A DNA stretch of 9,187 bases from Actinomycetes bacterium. GTDB taxonomy: Bacteria > Actinomycetota > Actinomycetes > Actinomycetales > Actinomycetaceae. The DNA lies in the NCBI GenBank assembly GCA_023420745.1, contig JAEZVQ010000133.1:1-9187 (forward strand). The letters are read 5' to 3'. Below the pieces are notes generated by a model. It was not told the origin of the DNA. It searched no databases and saw only the letters and a program-made list of their open reading frames with translations. Every line of letters starts with the position of its first letter. Within the stretch, counting starts at the first letter, position 1. Shown in pieces: positions 1 to 6,051 of this stretch. Position numbers and translations under genes: made by a program.

Positions 1-813
1 CCGATGAGCCGCTATATCTGGGCGCCCGAGCTTCACCGCATTGGTGATACCTGGTACATCTATTTCGCGGCCGCTCAGACGAGTTTCGTCGAAGGAGAAA
101 TGCCGGGGCATCGAATGTACGTCCTCGAATGTCTCGACGACGATCCGTGCCGCGGTCGCTGGATCGAGCGCGGGCAGATTCTCACCCCGCTTGACACCTT
201 CTCGCTCGATGCCACCACCGCGGAAGTCGATGGCGTGCTCTACCTCATTTGGGCGCAGCACGACCCGGCGATCTCAGGGCACTCCAATATCTACATTGCG
301 CAGATGGAGAATCCGTGGACTTTAGCCTCGGAGCCGACCATGCTCACCCATCCCGAATACGACTGGGAATGCGTGGATTTCGAGGTCAATGAAGCGCCGG
401 CGGTGCTGCAACGCGGCGACGACATTTATCTCACCTATTCGGCATCGGGGACGGGGGTGCCCTACGCGGTGGGGATGTTGCGTGCGAAACGAGGGGCGAA
501 CCTGCTCGATGCGGCGTCGTGGGTGAAGAGTCCTCGCCCGGTATTCGCCACCTGCGCAGAGAACGGGCAGTACGGTCCGGGGCACAACTCCTTTACCGTG
601 TCCGAGGATGGCGAGCACGACCTCATCATCTATCACGCGCGCAACTACACCGACATCGTTGGCGACCCGCTATTTGACCCGAACCGTCACGCGCGTGTCG
701 GAGAGGTCGAATGGAGCGAGAATGGTCCGCGCTTCGGTGTCCCGCAACCCGATACCCGCCCAACTCCACGCGGTGTCGAAATCCTCGACCCGACCGGCGT
801 CGCCGGTAGGTGA
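1..813 (+). CDS. GH43 glycosidase, arabinofuranosidase-like (5' end missing)
   Basis: The frame is open from base 1 and stops at TGA 811-813. The Met at base 4 is almost certainly internal: family members usually carry a further 50 or so N-terminal residues holding the first blade and the catalytic-base Asp. Counting from that Met, visible GH43 landmarks are YIWAPEL (residues 4-10), SLDATT with the likely pKa-modulating D69, VNEAP with the likely catalytic acid E130, and GPGHNS with H194, the His that in many GH43 enzymes helps bind the central metal. Five-bladed propeller enzymes of this type commonly release arabinose or xylose from plant polysaccharide side chains; the overall look is closest to exo-acting alpha-L-arabinofuranosidases, which is an inference. 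No signal peptide can be judged because the N-terminus is absent. The gene ends 317 bases before the binding-protein gene and lies upstream of the operator-flanked promoter, so it probably closes a separate upstream transcript of the same locus. Confidence 0.88.
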   Translation, partial: PMSRYIWAPELHRIGDTWYIYFAAAQTSFVEGEMPGHRMYVLECLDDDPCRGRWIERGQILTPLDTFSLDATTAEVDGVLYLIWAQHDPAISGHSNIYIAQMENPWTLASEPTMLTHPEYDWECVDFEVNEAPAVLQRGDDIYLTYSASGTGVPYAVGMLRAKRGANLLDAASWVKSPRPVFATCAENGQYGPGHNSFTVSEDGEHDLIIYHARNYTDIVGDPLFDPNRHARVGEVEWSENGPRFGVPQPDTRPTPRGVEILDPTGVAGR

Positions 814-867
814 ATGATGCGAGCGAGGTGTGACGTCGCGATTTGGTAACGATCGCCGCACCCCGGT

Positions 868-883
868 TTTCCATCGTTAGAAA
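868..883. promoter_or_regulatory. Operator-like palindrome 1 (LacI-family type)
   Basis: The site is TTTCCATCGTTAGAAA, a 16-bp near-palindrome centred on CpG. Arms TTTC/GAAA pair; the A at 879 (versus G in site 2) weakens one inner pair. A central CG within inward-facing arms is the usual form of LacI-family operators, which control many actinobacterial sugar operons. It covers the -35 box. The regulator is not encoded in this window. Confidence 0.6.
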
Positions 884-896
884 TCTGGCGTATAGT
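868..896 (+). promoter_or_regulatory. Putative sigma70-type promoter of the transport/glycosidase operon
   Basis: The sequence shows TATAGT at 891-896 as a -10 box and TTTCCA at 868-873 as a -35 box (4 of 6 matches to TTGACA), separated by exactly 17 bp. The predicted transcription start is about 902-904. The -35 box lies inside the first palindrome, and the second palindrome begins about 10 bp after the predicted start, so a repressor bound to either site would hinder the polymerase. The -10 match and spacing are good; the -35 match is modest. It is the best candidate promoter seen between the partial GH43 gene and the binding-protein gene. Confidence 0.55.
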
Positions 897-911
897 GACA
901 CGTGTCGTAGG

Positions 912-927
912 TTTCCATCGTTGGAAA
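912..927. promoter_or_regulatory. Operator-like palindrome 2 (LacI-family type)
   Basis: The site is TTTCCATCGTTGGAAA, with perfect 6-bp arms TTTCCA/TGGAAA around TCGT and a central CpG. It differs from site 1 at one base in 16 (G versus A), and the following TCT is also shared. The two centres are 44 bp apart, about four helical turns, which places them on nearly the same DNA face and allows cooperative binding or a small loop across the promoter. Two near-identical copies so close together are unlikely by chance. Confidence 0.65.
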
Positions 928-943
928 TCTCTGAGGGGAGTTG

Positions 944-1084
944 ATGTGGCGCGGCGGGCGATCATCACCGGTGATCGGTCAGCACCTCGCACCATCCCAC
1001 CTCGCACGGCGTTGTTGGCACGACGGGCAAGCGAAGCCCACGATGCTTGCGACGCGCCTCGATCCAATCAATCCGGGTCGCTGA
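944..1084 (+). CDS. Possible 46-codon leader ORF
   Basis: An ATG at 944 lies 3 to 5 bases behind a strong purine run, GAGGGGAG at 933-940, and opens a 46-codon frame ending at TGA 1082-1084, inside the predicted leader of the binding-protein mRNA. The peptide begins MWRGGR, is basic, and contains two Trp in addition to one Cys; it has no signal sequence or membrane segment and matches no family I know. The stop lies 46 bases before the binding-protein start. In GC-rich DNA frames of this size arise readily by chance, so the main support is the Shine-Dalgarno-like run. It could be a regulatory leader peptide or simply noise. Confidence 0.2.
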   Translation: MWRGGRSSPVIGQHLAPSHLARRCWHDGQAKPTMLATRLDPINPGR

Positions 1085-1130
1085 TCCGGACACACATTGA
1101 GTTCCCAACAACCGCAAAGAAGGGTTTGTT

Positions 1131-2453
1131 ATGAAGATGTGGAAGCGAACGGGAGTCGCCACGGCAGCGATCGCCACGGTTGCGGCACTCGCACTGTCCG
1201 GCTGCGGCGGTGGCACGGGGGCGACCGGCTCCTCCAGCACCAGCGCTGACGGCGTCGTCAACATCACCATGTGGCACGGATTCTCCGAAGCCGACGGCAA
1301 GACCTTGGAATCCATCGTCGATTCCTTCAACGCCTCACAAAGCACCTACCACATTGACGCTCAGCTGCAGCCGTGGTCGACGATCGGCGAAACCATGGTG
1401 ACTAAGGTGCTCTCCGGCGACGGGCCCGACATCGTCACCACCGGTGCCGACAACGGGCAGGGTTGGTCAATCGACGGCACCTTCCAGTGCGTTGAGGATT
1501 TCTACCAGGATGCCAACTCCGGCACCGGCGATTACCTCGACAACGTGGTGGAACAAATCAAGTTCAGCGTCGACGGGAAAGAACAGCACTGCGCGGTGCC
1601 GATGGGCTACGCGCCGACCGCCGTGTGGTACAACACCGATATGTGGGCGAAGGCGGGGCTGACCGAAGCCGACTACCCCAAGACCTGGGATGAACTGCTT
1701 GAAGTGGCGAAGAAACTCACCACCGGCGACGGAACCCAGTACGGTATCGCCCTGCCCGACCTCGGCTGGGCCAGCTTCATGAAGGGTAACGGAACGGGTC
1801 TGTTCGACCTTGACGGCAAGGTCACCATCAACTCCGAACAGAACAAGAAGTTCCTCGAAAAGATGCGCGAGTTCTACAAGGGCGGCTACTCGCTGACCGG
1901 CATGGATGAGACAATGGCGCGCGAATCCTTTGAATCCGGGCAGTCCGCGATGGTCATCGTCGGTCCGTGGGAGGATCAAGCCGCCACCGACAAGGGCATC
2001 AACCACGACCTCTTCCCCGTTCCACCGGGCGATGGCACCTACGTCTACCCCGACGGCACCACCGGGTCGAACACCGGTTCCACCGGTCTGTACTGGTGGG
2101 TGACCTCGCAGGTTGGCGACTCCGACAAACTCAAGGGCATCTACGAGTTCTTCACCTGGTGGAACAACCACGACAACCAGGTGATCTGGTCGCTCGGTTC
2201 GGCCTACCCGCCGAACAACAAGACCGTCACCCCCGAAGAGCTCGCTGAACGCCCGCTCATCGCCAAGGTCGCTGAGAACACCGACCAGTCCTTCATCGCC
2301 ATCCAGGGACTCAAGGGCGGCTTCGGTGACGTCGTGGCGACAATCGACACCGTGTCGCAAAACACGGTGCGCACCGACGACGACATCCAGACGCTGCTGG
2401 ATGAAGCAGAAGCGGCGTTGCAGCGCTACCTCGACGAGTTCGCCGCCGAGTGA
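1131..2453 (+). CDS. Sugar ABC transporter solute-binding lipoprotein (CUT1)
   Basis: This 440-residue protein captures an oligosaccharide outside the membrane and hands it to the permease pair encoded downstream. It starts with a basic N-region and a hydrophobic Ala-rich stretch ending in the lipobox LSGC (residues 22-25), so C25 should be lipidated. A Gly/Ser/Thr linker follows (26-39), then a two-lobed SBP_bac_1-type domain from about 42 with VNITMWHGF, the AVWYNTDMW motif (164-172) and KTWDELLEVAKKLT (184-197), typical of maltose/multiple-sugar binding proteins. C120 and C154 could form a disulfide in the exposed mature protein. AAGAAGG at 1117-1123 gives a good 7-base spacing to this ATG; the ATG two codons later is less well placed. 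Ligand identity is not readable; an arabinose-containing oligosaccharide is inferred from the neighbouring GH27, GH43 and GH127 genes. It is the first solid gene of the operon and is followed by hairpins that may raise its transcript level over the permeases. Confidence 0.93.
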   Translation: MKMWKRTGVATAAIATVAALALSGCGGGTGATGSSSTSADGVVNITMWHGFSEADGKTLESIVDSFNASQSTYHIDAQLQPWSTIGETMVTKVLSGDGPDIVTTGADNGQGWSIDGTFQCVEDFYQDANSGTGDYLDNVVEQIKFSVDGKEQHCAVPMGYAPTAVWYNTDMWAKAGLTEADYPKTWDELLEVAKKLTTGDGTQYGIALPDLGWASFMKGNGTGLFDLDGKVTINSEQNKKFLEKMREFYKGGYSLTGMDETMARESFESGQSAMVIVGPWEDQAATDKGINHDLFPVPPGDGTYVYPDGTTGSNTGSTGLYWWVTSQVGDSDKLKGIYEFFTWWNNHDNQVIWSLGSAYPPNNKTVTPEELAERPLIAKVAENTDQSFIAIQGLKGGFGDVVATIDTVSQNTVRTDDDIQTLLDEAEAALQRYLDEFAAE

Positions 2454-2482
2454 TCGACACCGCCGAAAACCGCTGAAAACCC

Positions 2483-2517
2483 GCACATTGACGGCGTATC
2501 CCGTCGAGTGAATGTGC
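2483..2517 (+). other. RNA hairpin 1 after binding-protein gene
   Basis: GCACATT (2483-2489) pairs with AATGTGC (2511-2517), and directly inside it GACGG (2490-2494) pairs with CCGTC (2501-2505) around a 6-base loop, leaving a 5-base bulge GAGTG on the 3' side. That gives 12 base pairs in two helices starting 29 bases after the stop codon. No U-run follows, so it does not look like a simple terminator. Confidence 0.5.
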
Positions 2518-2527
2518 CCGTAGATCG

Positions 2528-2585
2528 AGGGTGAGCCATGGGCCGGCGCCCCGGCTTCGCCGCCGCACTTCCCATGGCTCACCCT
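2528..2585 (+). other. Long perfect hairpin 2 (attenuator or mRNA-stabilising element)
   Basis: AGGGTGAGCCATGGG (2528-2542) and CCCATGGCTCACCCT (2571-2585) are exact reverse complements, a 15-bp perfect stem. The 28-base loop holds an inner helix CGGCG (2544-2548) with CGCCG (2558-2562). Only TT follows the stem, so it lacks the U-tract of a standard intrinsic terminator. Strong hairpins between a binding-protein gene and its permease genes are known in other sugar-transport operons, where they allow partial read-through or protect the upstream mRNA from 3' exonucleases; that role is inferred here from position. Confidence 0.7.
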
Positions 2586-2614
2586 TGAACCACACCCCGA
2601 TTACTGACTCACGC

Positions 2615-2659
2615 GGTCGGTGATCGACCCCACGACGAGGCGGGCATTTTCCGCCCCTC
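2615..2659 (+). other. Two small hairpins upstream of permease gene
   Basis: GGTCG (2615-2619) pairs with CGACC (2625-2629) around a 5-base loop. Further on, GGCGG (2639-2643) can pair with CCGCC (2651-2655) around GCATTTT. Each helix is only 5 bp and could be chance in GC-rich DNA, but together with the two larger hairpins they make most of the 237-base gap before the permease start foldable. No promoter is evident in this gap. Confidence 0.25.
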
Positions 2660-2690
2660 CCCTTCGACAACATCCTCAATGGAGAGTCCC

Positions 2691-3659
2691 GTGACGACAT
2701 TGCTTCCCGGTTCTCGGACGTCTCGCGCATTAGCGGCGCGTCAACGCGCTGGTGCGCCCGCGCCGAATAAGTCACTGATTGGACGGCGGAACTTGCGCGT
2801 CGGCGTGGCGTTTATCGCCCCCGCGATCGCAGTGCTGTCGGTTTTCCTCTTCTATCCCACCATCGCAACACTGTGGACGTCGTTGACGACGGCGAAGATT
2901 AACCGCGCGGGCAAGTTCGTTGGCATTGACAACTACCTCACCCTGCTGGAATCCAAAGACTTTTGGGTCGATTTCAAGAACACCGTCATTTACGCGATTT
3001 TCTACGCGCCACTGGTGGTGATCGTCGCCCTTGCGCTGGCGCTGCTGCTCAACCGCCGCGATATTCGAGGGGTGGGATTCTTCCGCACCGCGATGTTCCT
3101 TCCCTTCGTCATCTCGCTCACGGTGGCGTCGATTGCTTGGGGATTCCTCCTCTCACCCTCCCTCGGGTTGATTCCGTACTGGGCGAGTGAACTGTTCGGG
3201 GTCGACAAACTCAACCTGCTGGGCAATCGCGACACCGCGATGGCAACGATTGTGGCGATCACCGTGTGGAAGAACTTCGGGTATTTCATGGTGATCTTCC
3301 TCGCCGGTCTGCAGGGGATTTCTCAAGAACTGTACGAAGCCGCTTCGCTCGACGGTGCTGGACCGTGGCAGAAGTTCGTCCACATCACCTTGCCGGCGCT
3401 GCGACCGACCTTCAACTACATCATTATTTTCGGGCTGATTGGCTCATTCCAGGTGTTCGACCAGGTGTTCATCATGACCTCCGGCGGTCCCGACCGCGCC
3501 ACCGAAACCCTGGCATATCGCATCTACATCGAAGCCTTTGGCAACGGGCGACTGGGCTACGCCTCGGCACTGTCCTACGTGCTGCTGATGATGACGTTGA
3601 TTATCGGCGTCATTCAGCTCGTCACCAATGCCAAGCGTGAGAAGGAGGAACTCGGATGA
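2691..3659 (+). CDS. Sugar ABC transporter permease, MalF-type
   Basis: This 322-residue integral membrane protein is one half of the CUT1 import channel. I chose GTG 2691 because GGAGAG at 2681-2686 is correctly placed for it, whereas the in-frame ATG at 2679 overlaps that site and has no Shine-Dalgarno of its own. Residues 1-35 form a basic cytoplasmic tail. Six hydrophobic segments follow, at about 37-62, 98-120, 131-154, 183-207, 241-262 and 289-312. Between segments 4 and 5 lies a canonical EAA loop, EAASLDGAGPWQKFVHITLP (216-235), the docking site for the ATPase. The stop overlaps the next permease start by 4 bp (ATGA), indicating translational coupling. No ATP-binding subunit gene lies in the window, so a shared MsiK-like ATPase encoded elsewhere is inferred. 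Confidence 0.92.
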   Translation: MTTLLPGSRTSRALAARQRAGAPAPNKSLIGRRNLRVGVAFIAPAIAVLSVFLFYPTIATLWTSLTTAKINRAGKFVGIDNYLTLLESKDFWVDFKNTVIYAIFYAPLVVIVALALALLLNRRDIRGVGFFRTAMFLPFVISLTVASIAWGFLLSPSLGLIPYWASELFGVDKLNLLGNRDTAMATIVAITVWKNFGYFMVIFLAGLQGISQELYEAASLDGAGPWQKFVHITLPALRPTFNYIIIFGLIGSFQVFDQVFIMTSGGPDRATETLAYRIYIEAFGNGRLGYASALSYVLLMMTLIIGVIQLVTNAKREKEELG

Positions 3660-4507
3660 GTGCACCGCTGGCGTCGAAATCGTCACGAGGACGCGTCGGT
3701 CGCATCCTCACCTACATCGCTCTCATTGCCGTGACGGTGGTGATGATTTTCCCGCTCTTCATCGTCGTCGTCACCTCGTTCACGCCGAACGAACTGACCC
3801 AGACCTGGCCGCCGAAGATCATCCCGTCGCAGTTCACCCTCGACAACTACACTTCGCTGTTCCAGCGCCTGCCAATCGGGCGGCAAATGCTCAACACTGT
3901 CGTCTTTGCCAGTGTCGTCACCATCTGCGCCCTTTTCTTCGACTCGCTCGCCGCCTACGGGCTGTCGCGCGTCGATTTCAAAGGTCGCGGCTTCGTCCTC
4001 GGGTTGTTGATCGCCGCGATGATGATCCCCGGAATGGCGCTACTCATCCCCGTGTACAAGCTGCTCGCCGGCATGGGGCTGGTCAACTCCTACGCGGGCA
4101 TTATCATCCCGCGCCTCGCTGACGTCGGTGGAATCTTCTTGCTCCGTCAGTTCTTTATCTCCCTGCCGCGCGATCTCGACAACGCGGCACGCATCGACGG
4201 AGCCTCCGAACTGCGAATCTTCTTCCAAATCATCCTCCCCAACGCTATCCCGGCGCTGCTCACCGTCGGCTTGTTCACCTTCATGGGGAACTGGAACGAC
4301 CTGCTGTGGCCGTTGATTATGACCAGCCGACCGGAGACGCGCACCATCACCGCAGGGCTTGCCATGCTCACCGGTCACGGCTCATCCGTCACACCCTACG
4401 GCGTGGTGATGGCGGGGGCGCTGATCTCCGCGCTGCCGCTGGTCATCATCTTCTTCCTCATCCAGAAGCGATTCGTCCAGGGGATCGCCATGACCGGAAT
4501 CAAATAG
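3656..4507 (+). CDS. Sugar ABC transporter permease, MalG-type
   Basis: This 283-residue membrane protein pairs with the preceding permease to form the import channel. The start ATG 3656 sits 7 bases after the strong ribosome site GAAGGAGG (3641-3648), which lies inside the end of the upstream gene, and overlaps that gene's stop. Hydrophobic segments are at about 17-41, 79-103, 112-134, 146-166, 197-220 and 247-269. The EAA-type loop runs through NAARIDGASELRIFFQIILP (176-195), slightly divergent at its start as is common in MalG-type subunits. The C-terminus QKRFVQGIAMTGIK matches the typical conserved tail of this subunit. The following GH27 start lies 11 bases after the stop, so the sugar-processing genes are in the same transcriptional unit. 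Confidence 0.92.
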   Translation: MSAPLASKSSRGRVGRILTYIALIAVTVVMIFPLFIVVVTSFTPNELTQTWPPKIIPSQFTLDNYTSLFQRLPIGRQMLNTVVFASVVTICALFFDSLAAYGLSRVDFKGRGFVLGLLIAAMMIPGMALLIPVYKLLAGMGLVNSYAGIIIPRLADVGGIFLLRQFFISLPRDLDNAARIDGASELRIFFQIILPNAIPALLTVGLFTFMGNWNDLLWPLIMTSRPETRTITAGLAMLTGHGSSVTPYGVVMAGALISALPLVIIFFLIQKRFVQGIAMTGIK

Positions 4508-4518
4508 AGGAGGACGAG

Positions 4519-6051
4519 GTGGGGTTCGACAGGTCGGCGGTGGAGACACCCGCGTGGCGTCCCCCGATGGGGTGGAACTCGTGGGACTGTTACGGCACCA
4601 CGGTGACGGAGGAAGAGGTGCTCGCCAACGCGCGCTTCCTCGCCGAGCATCTTGCTGACGTCGGCTGGGACACGGTCGTCGTCGACATCGCCTGGTACGA
4701 CCCGAACGCTCACGCCCACGGCTACAGCGACGGCTCCGGGCTCATCCTTGATGGCTACGGTCGTCAAATGCCCGACCCTGCGCGCTTCCCGTCCTCCGCC
4801 GGCGGGCGAGGATTCACCGAGTTGGCGCGCGCGGTGCATGACCTTGGGTTGCGATTTGGGCTTCACCTCATGCGCGGAATCCCGCGTGACGCGGTACGCC
4901 GTGACCTGCCCGTCCTCGGTACTGCGTGGACAGCTAGCGACATTGCTGATACCGATTCGGTATGCGCGTGGAATGACGATAACTACGGTCTGAACTTCAC
5001 GCATCCCGGTGCCCAGGCGTGGCTGGATTCACACATCGACCTCGTGGCGAGTTGGGGCGTGGACTTCCTCAAAGTTGACGACATGCTCGCACCCTTCCAC
5101 GCCGACGCGATTGAGGCGCTCCATGCGGCGGTGGCGCGTGCCCAAGCACAATACCGTCGCCCTATCACCGTGTCGCTATCACCTGGCACGATGCTGACAC
5201 CGACCCGACGACACCAACTCGATGGTCGAGCACACATGTGGCGCATCTGCGACGACGTGTGGGATCGGTGGGAAGACATCGACGCGCAGTTTCCGCGCCT
5301 CGCTCGCTGGGCTCGACACCAGCGCCCCGGAGCGTGGGCGGATGCTGACATGCTGCCGCTGGGACATATCGGGATTCGCGCTGAACGCGGGGCGGATCGT
5401 CAGTCGTTGCTGACCATTGACGAACAGCGAACGATGCTCACCCTGTGGGCAATGGCACGATCTCCGTTATTCGTCGGCGGTGACCTGCCGACCTCTGACC
5501 CCGCAACGATTGCGCTGCTACGTCACCCGATGCTCGAAGTCGTCACCGCTTACGGGCGCGATCCCCAAGAAATCCTCACTGAGCCCGTCGGCGCTGATGG
5601 TCGCGTCATCGTATGGCGAACGCTGCTCGATGCCGAGGACATTCGATCCGCAGGAGTGTGGTGTGGCGACATCGGCGCTAACGGCTCGCCCGTGGTGTGC
5701 GCAGCAGTGTTCTCGACCGCGTCCGCGTCGCAAACGATGCAAATCGCACTCGGCTCACTCATTGCCGACCTCGACATTGACGCACCACGCTGGCATATTC
5801 GCGACCTGTGGGACGTCGATGCTCACGACCTCACCATTGCTGACGATCGAGGGACACCGTGGCTCACCGTTGGCGTTCCGGCACATGGGGTGCGGTGGTT
5901 CACCCTCACCCCGATGACCTCCACCGACACTGATCCCTCATTCATTGACGCTCACCCGTCATCCCCCAATACCCGCGAGGAGACTCACCGATGCACTCTC
6001 GAACACGACACCCCTACCGGATTGCCGCAGGCATCCTCGCCGCAACGGTGA
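4519..6051 (+). CDS. GH27 glycosidase (alpha-galactosidase / beta-L-arabinopyranosidase type)
   Basis: GTG 4519 is chosen because AGAGGAGG (4506-4513) precedes it by 5 bases; the open frame extends further upstream only as a shadow of the permease gene. The 510-residue product begins with the GH27 barrel signature PPMGWNSWDCYG (15-26). The predicted nucleophile is D187 in FLKVDD (183-188); the acid/base is D246 (or D245) in MWRICDDVW (240-248). WADADML (273-279) near the end of the barrel is also family-typical. Strand 2 reads VVVDIAWYDP (53-62) rather than the DD-x-W of classic alpha-galactosidases, placing it in a divergent clade where specificity may be for beta-L-arabinopyranose or alpha-galactose. 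A C-terminal beta-domain follows from about 390. No signal peptide is present, so it should act in the cytoplasm on imported oligosaccharides. The last 20 codons overlap the next gene by 61 bases; this polar tail (from about 470) is probably not part of the fold. Family assignment is secure, substrate is not. Confidence 0.88.
   Translation: MGFDRSAVETPAWRPPMGWNSWDCYGTTVTEEEVLANARFLAEHLADVGWDTVVVDIAWYDPNAHAHGYSDGSGLILDGYGRQMPDPARFPSSAGGRGFTELARAVHDLGLRFGLHLMRGIPRDAVRRDLPVLGTAWTASDIADTDSVCAWNDDNYGLNFTHPGAQAWLDSHIDLVASWGVDFLKVDDMLAPFHADAIEALHAAVARAQAQYRRPITVSLSPGTMLTPTRRHQLDGRAHMWRICDDVWDRWEDIDAQFPRLARWARHQRPGAWADADMLPLGHIGIRAERGADRQSLLTIDEQRTMLTLWAMARSPLFVGGDLPTSDPATIALLRHPMLEVVTAYGRDPQEILTEPVGADGRVIVWRTLLDAEDIRSAGVWCGDIGANGSPVVCAAVFSTASASQTMQIALGSLIADLDIDAPRWHIRDLWDVDAHDLTIADDRGTPWLTVGVPAHGVRWFTLTPMTSTDTDPSFIDAHPSSPNTREETHRCTLEHDTPTGLPQASSPQR

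Larger units (their letters stand above)
814..1130 (+). other. Regulatory intergenic region and long mRNA leader
   Basis: There is no convincing gene in these 317 bases other than a possible small leader ORF. In order the region holds an upstream palindrome overlapping a -35-like box (868-883), a -10-like box (891-896), a second palindrome (912-927), the possible ORF (944-1084), a perfect 12-bp palindrome ATCACCGGTGAT (964-975), a short inverted repeat TCCGG/CCGGA (1072-1076 and 1086-1090), and the ribosome binding site AAGAAGG (1117-1123) of the binding-protein gene. If transcription starts near 903 the leader is about 230 nt, long for a bacterial sugar-transport operon. No riboswitch class is recognisable by eye. 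Confidence 0.6.

Noticed and set aside
793..807. ACCGGC-GTC-GCCGGT hairpin at the end of the first GH43 gene as a terminator
   Set aside because: It lies inside the coding sequence, has only 6 bp with a 3-base loop, and no T-run follows; the bases are also explained by coding use.
1071..1090. ATCCGG direct repeat and TCCGG/CCGGA inverted repeat near the binding-protein start
   Set aside because: Only 5-6 bp long with a 9-base loop; expected by chance in this base composition.
895..1134. 79-codon plus-strand frame through the promoter and leader
   Set aside because: It starts at the -10 box, overlaps operator 2, has no ribosome site and shows no recognisable domain.
1467..2582. 371-codon open frame on the minus strand across the binding-protein gene
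   Set aside because: It is antisense to a well-supported gene, its translation shows no known domain, and long antisense frames are expected in GC-rich DNA with strong third-position bias.
2679..2690. ATG 2679 as start of the first permease
   Set aside because: It overlaps the GGAGAG site that serves GTG 2691 and has no Shine-Dalgarno of its own; only four residues differ.
4306..4518. Upstream in-frame extension of the GH27 gene to ATG 4306
   Set aside because: The extra residues are His/Arg/Asp-rich, out-of-frame readings of the permease gene; the GTG at 4519 has an excellent ribosome site and starts just before the conserved GH27 fold.
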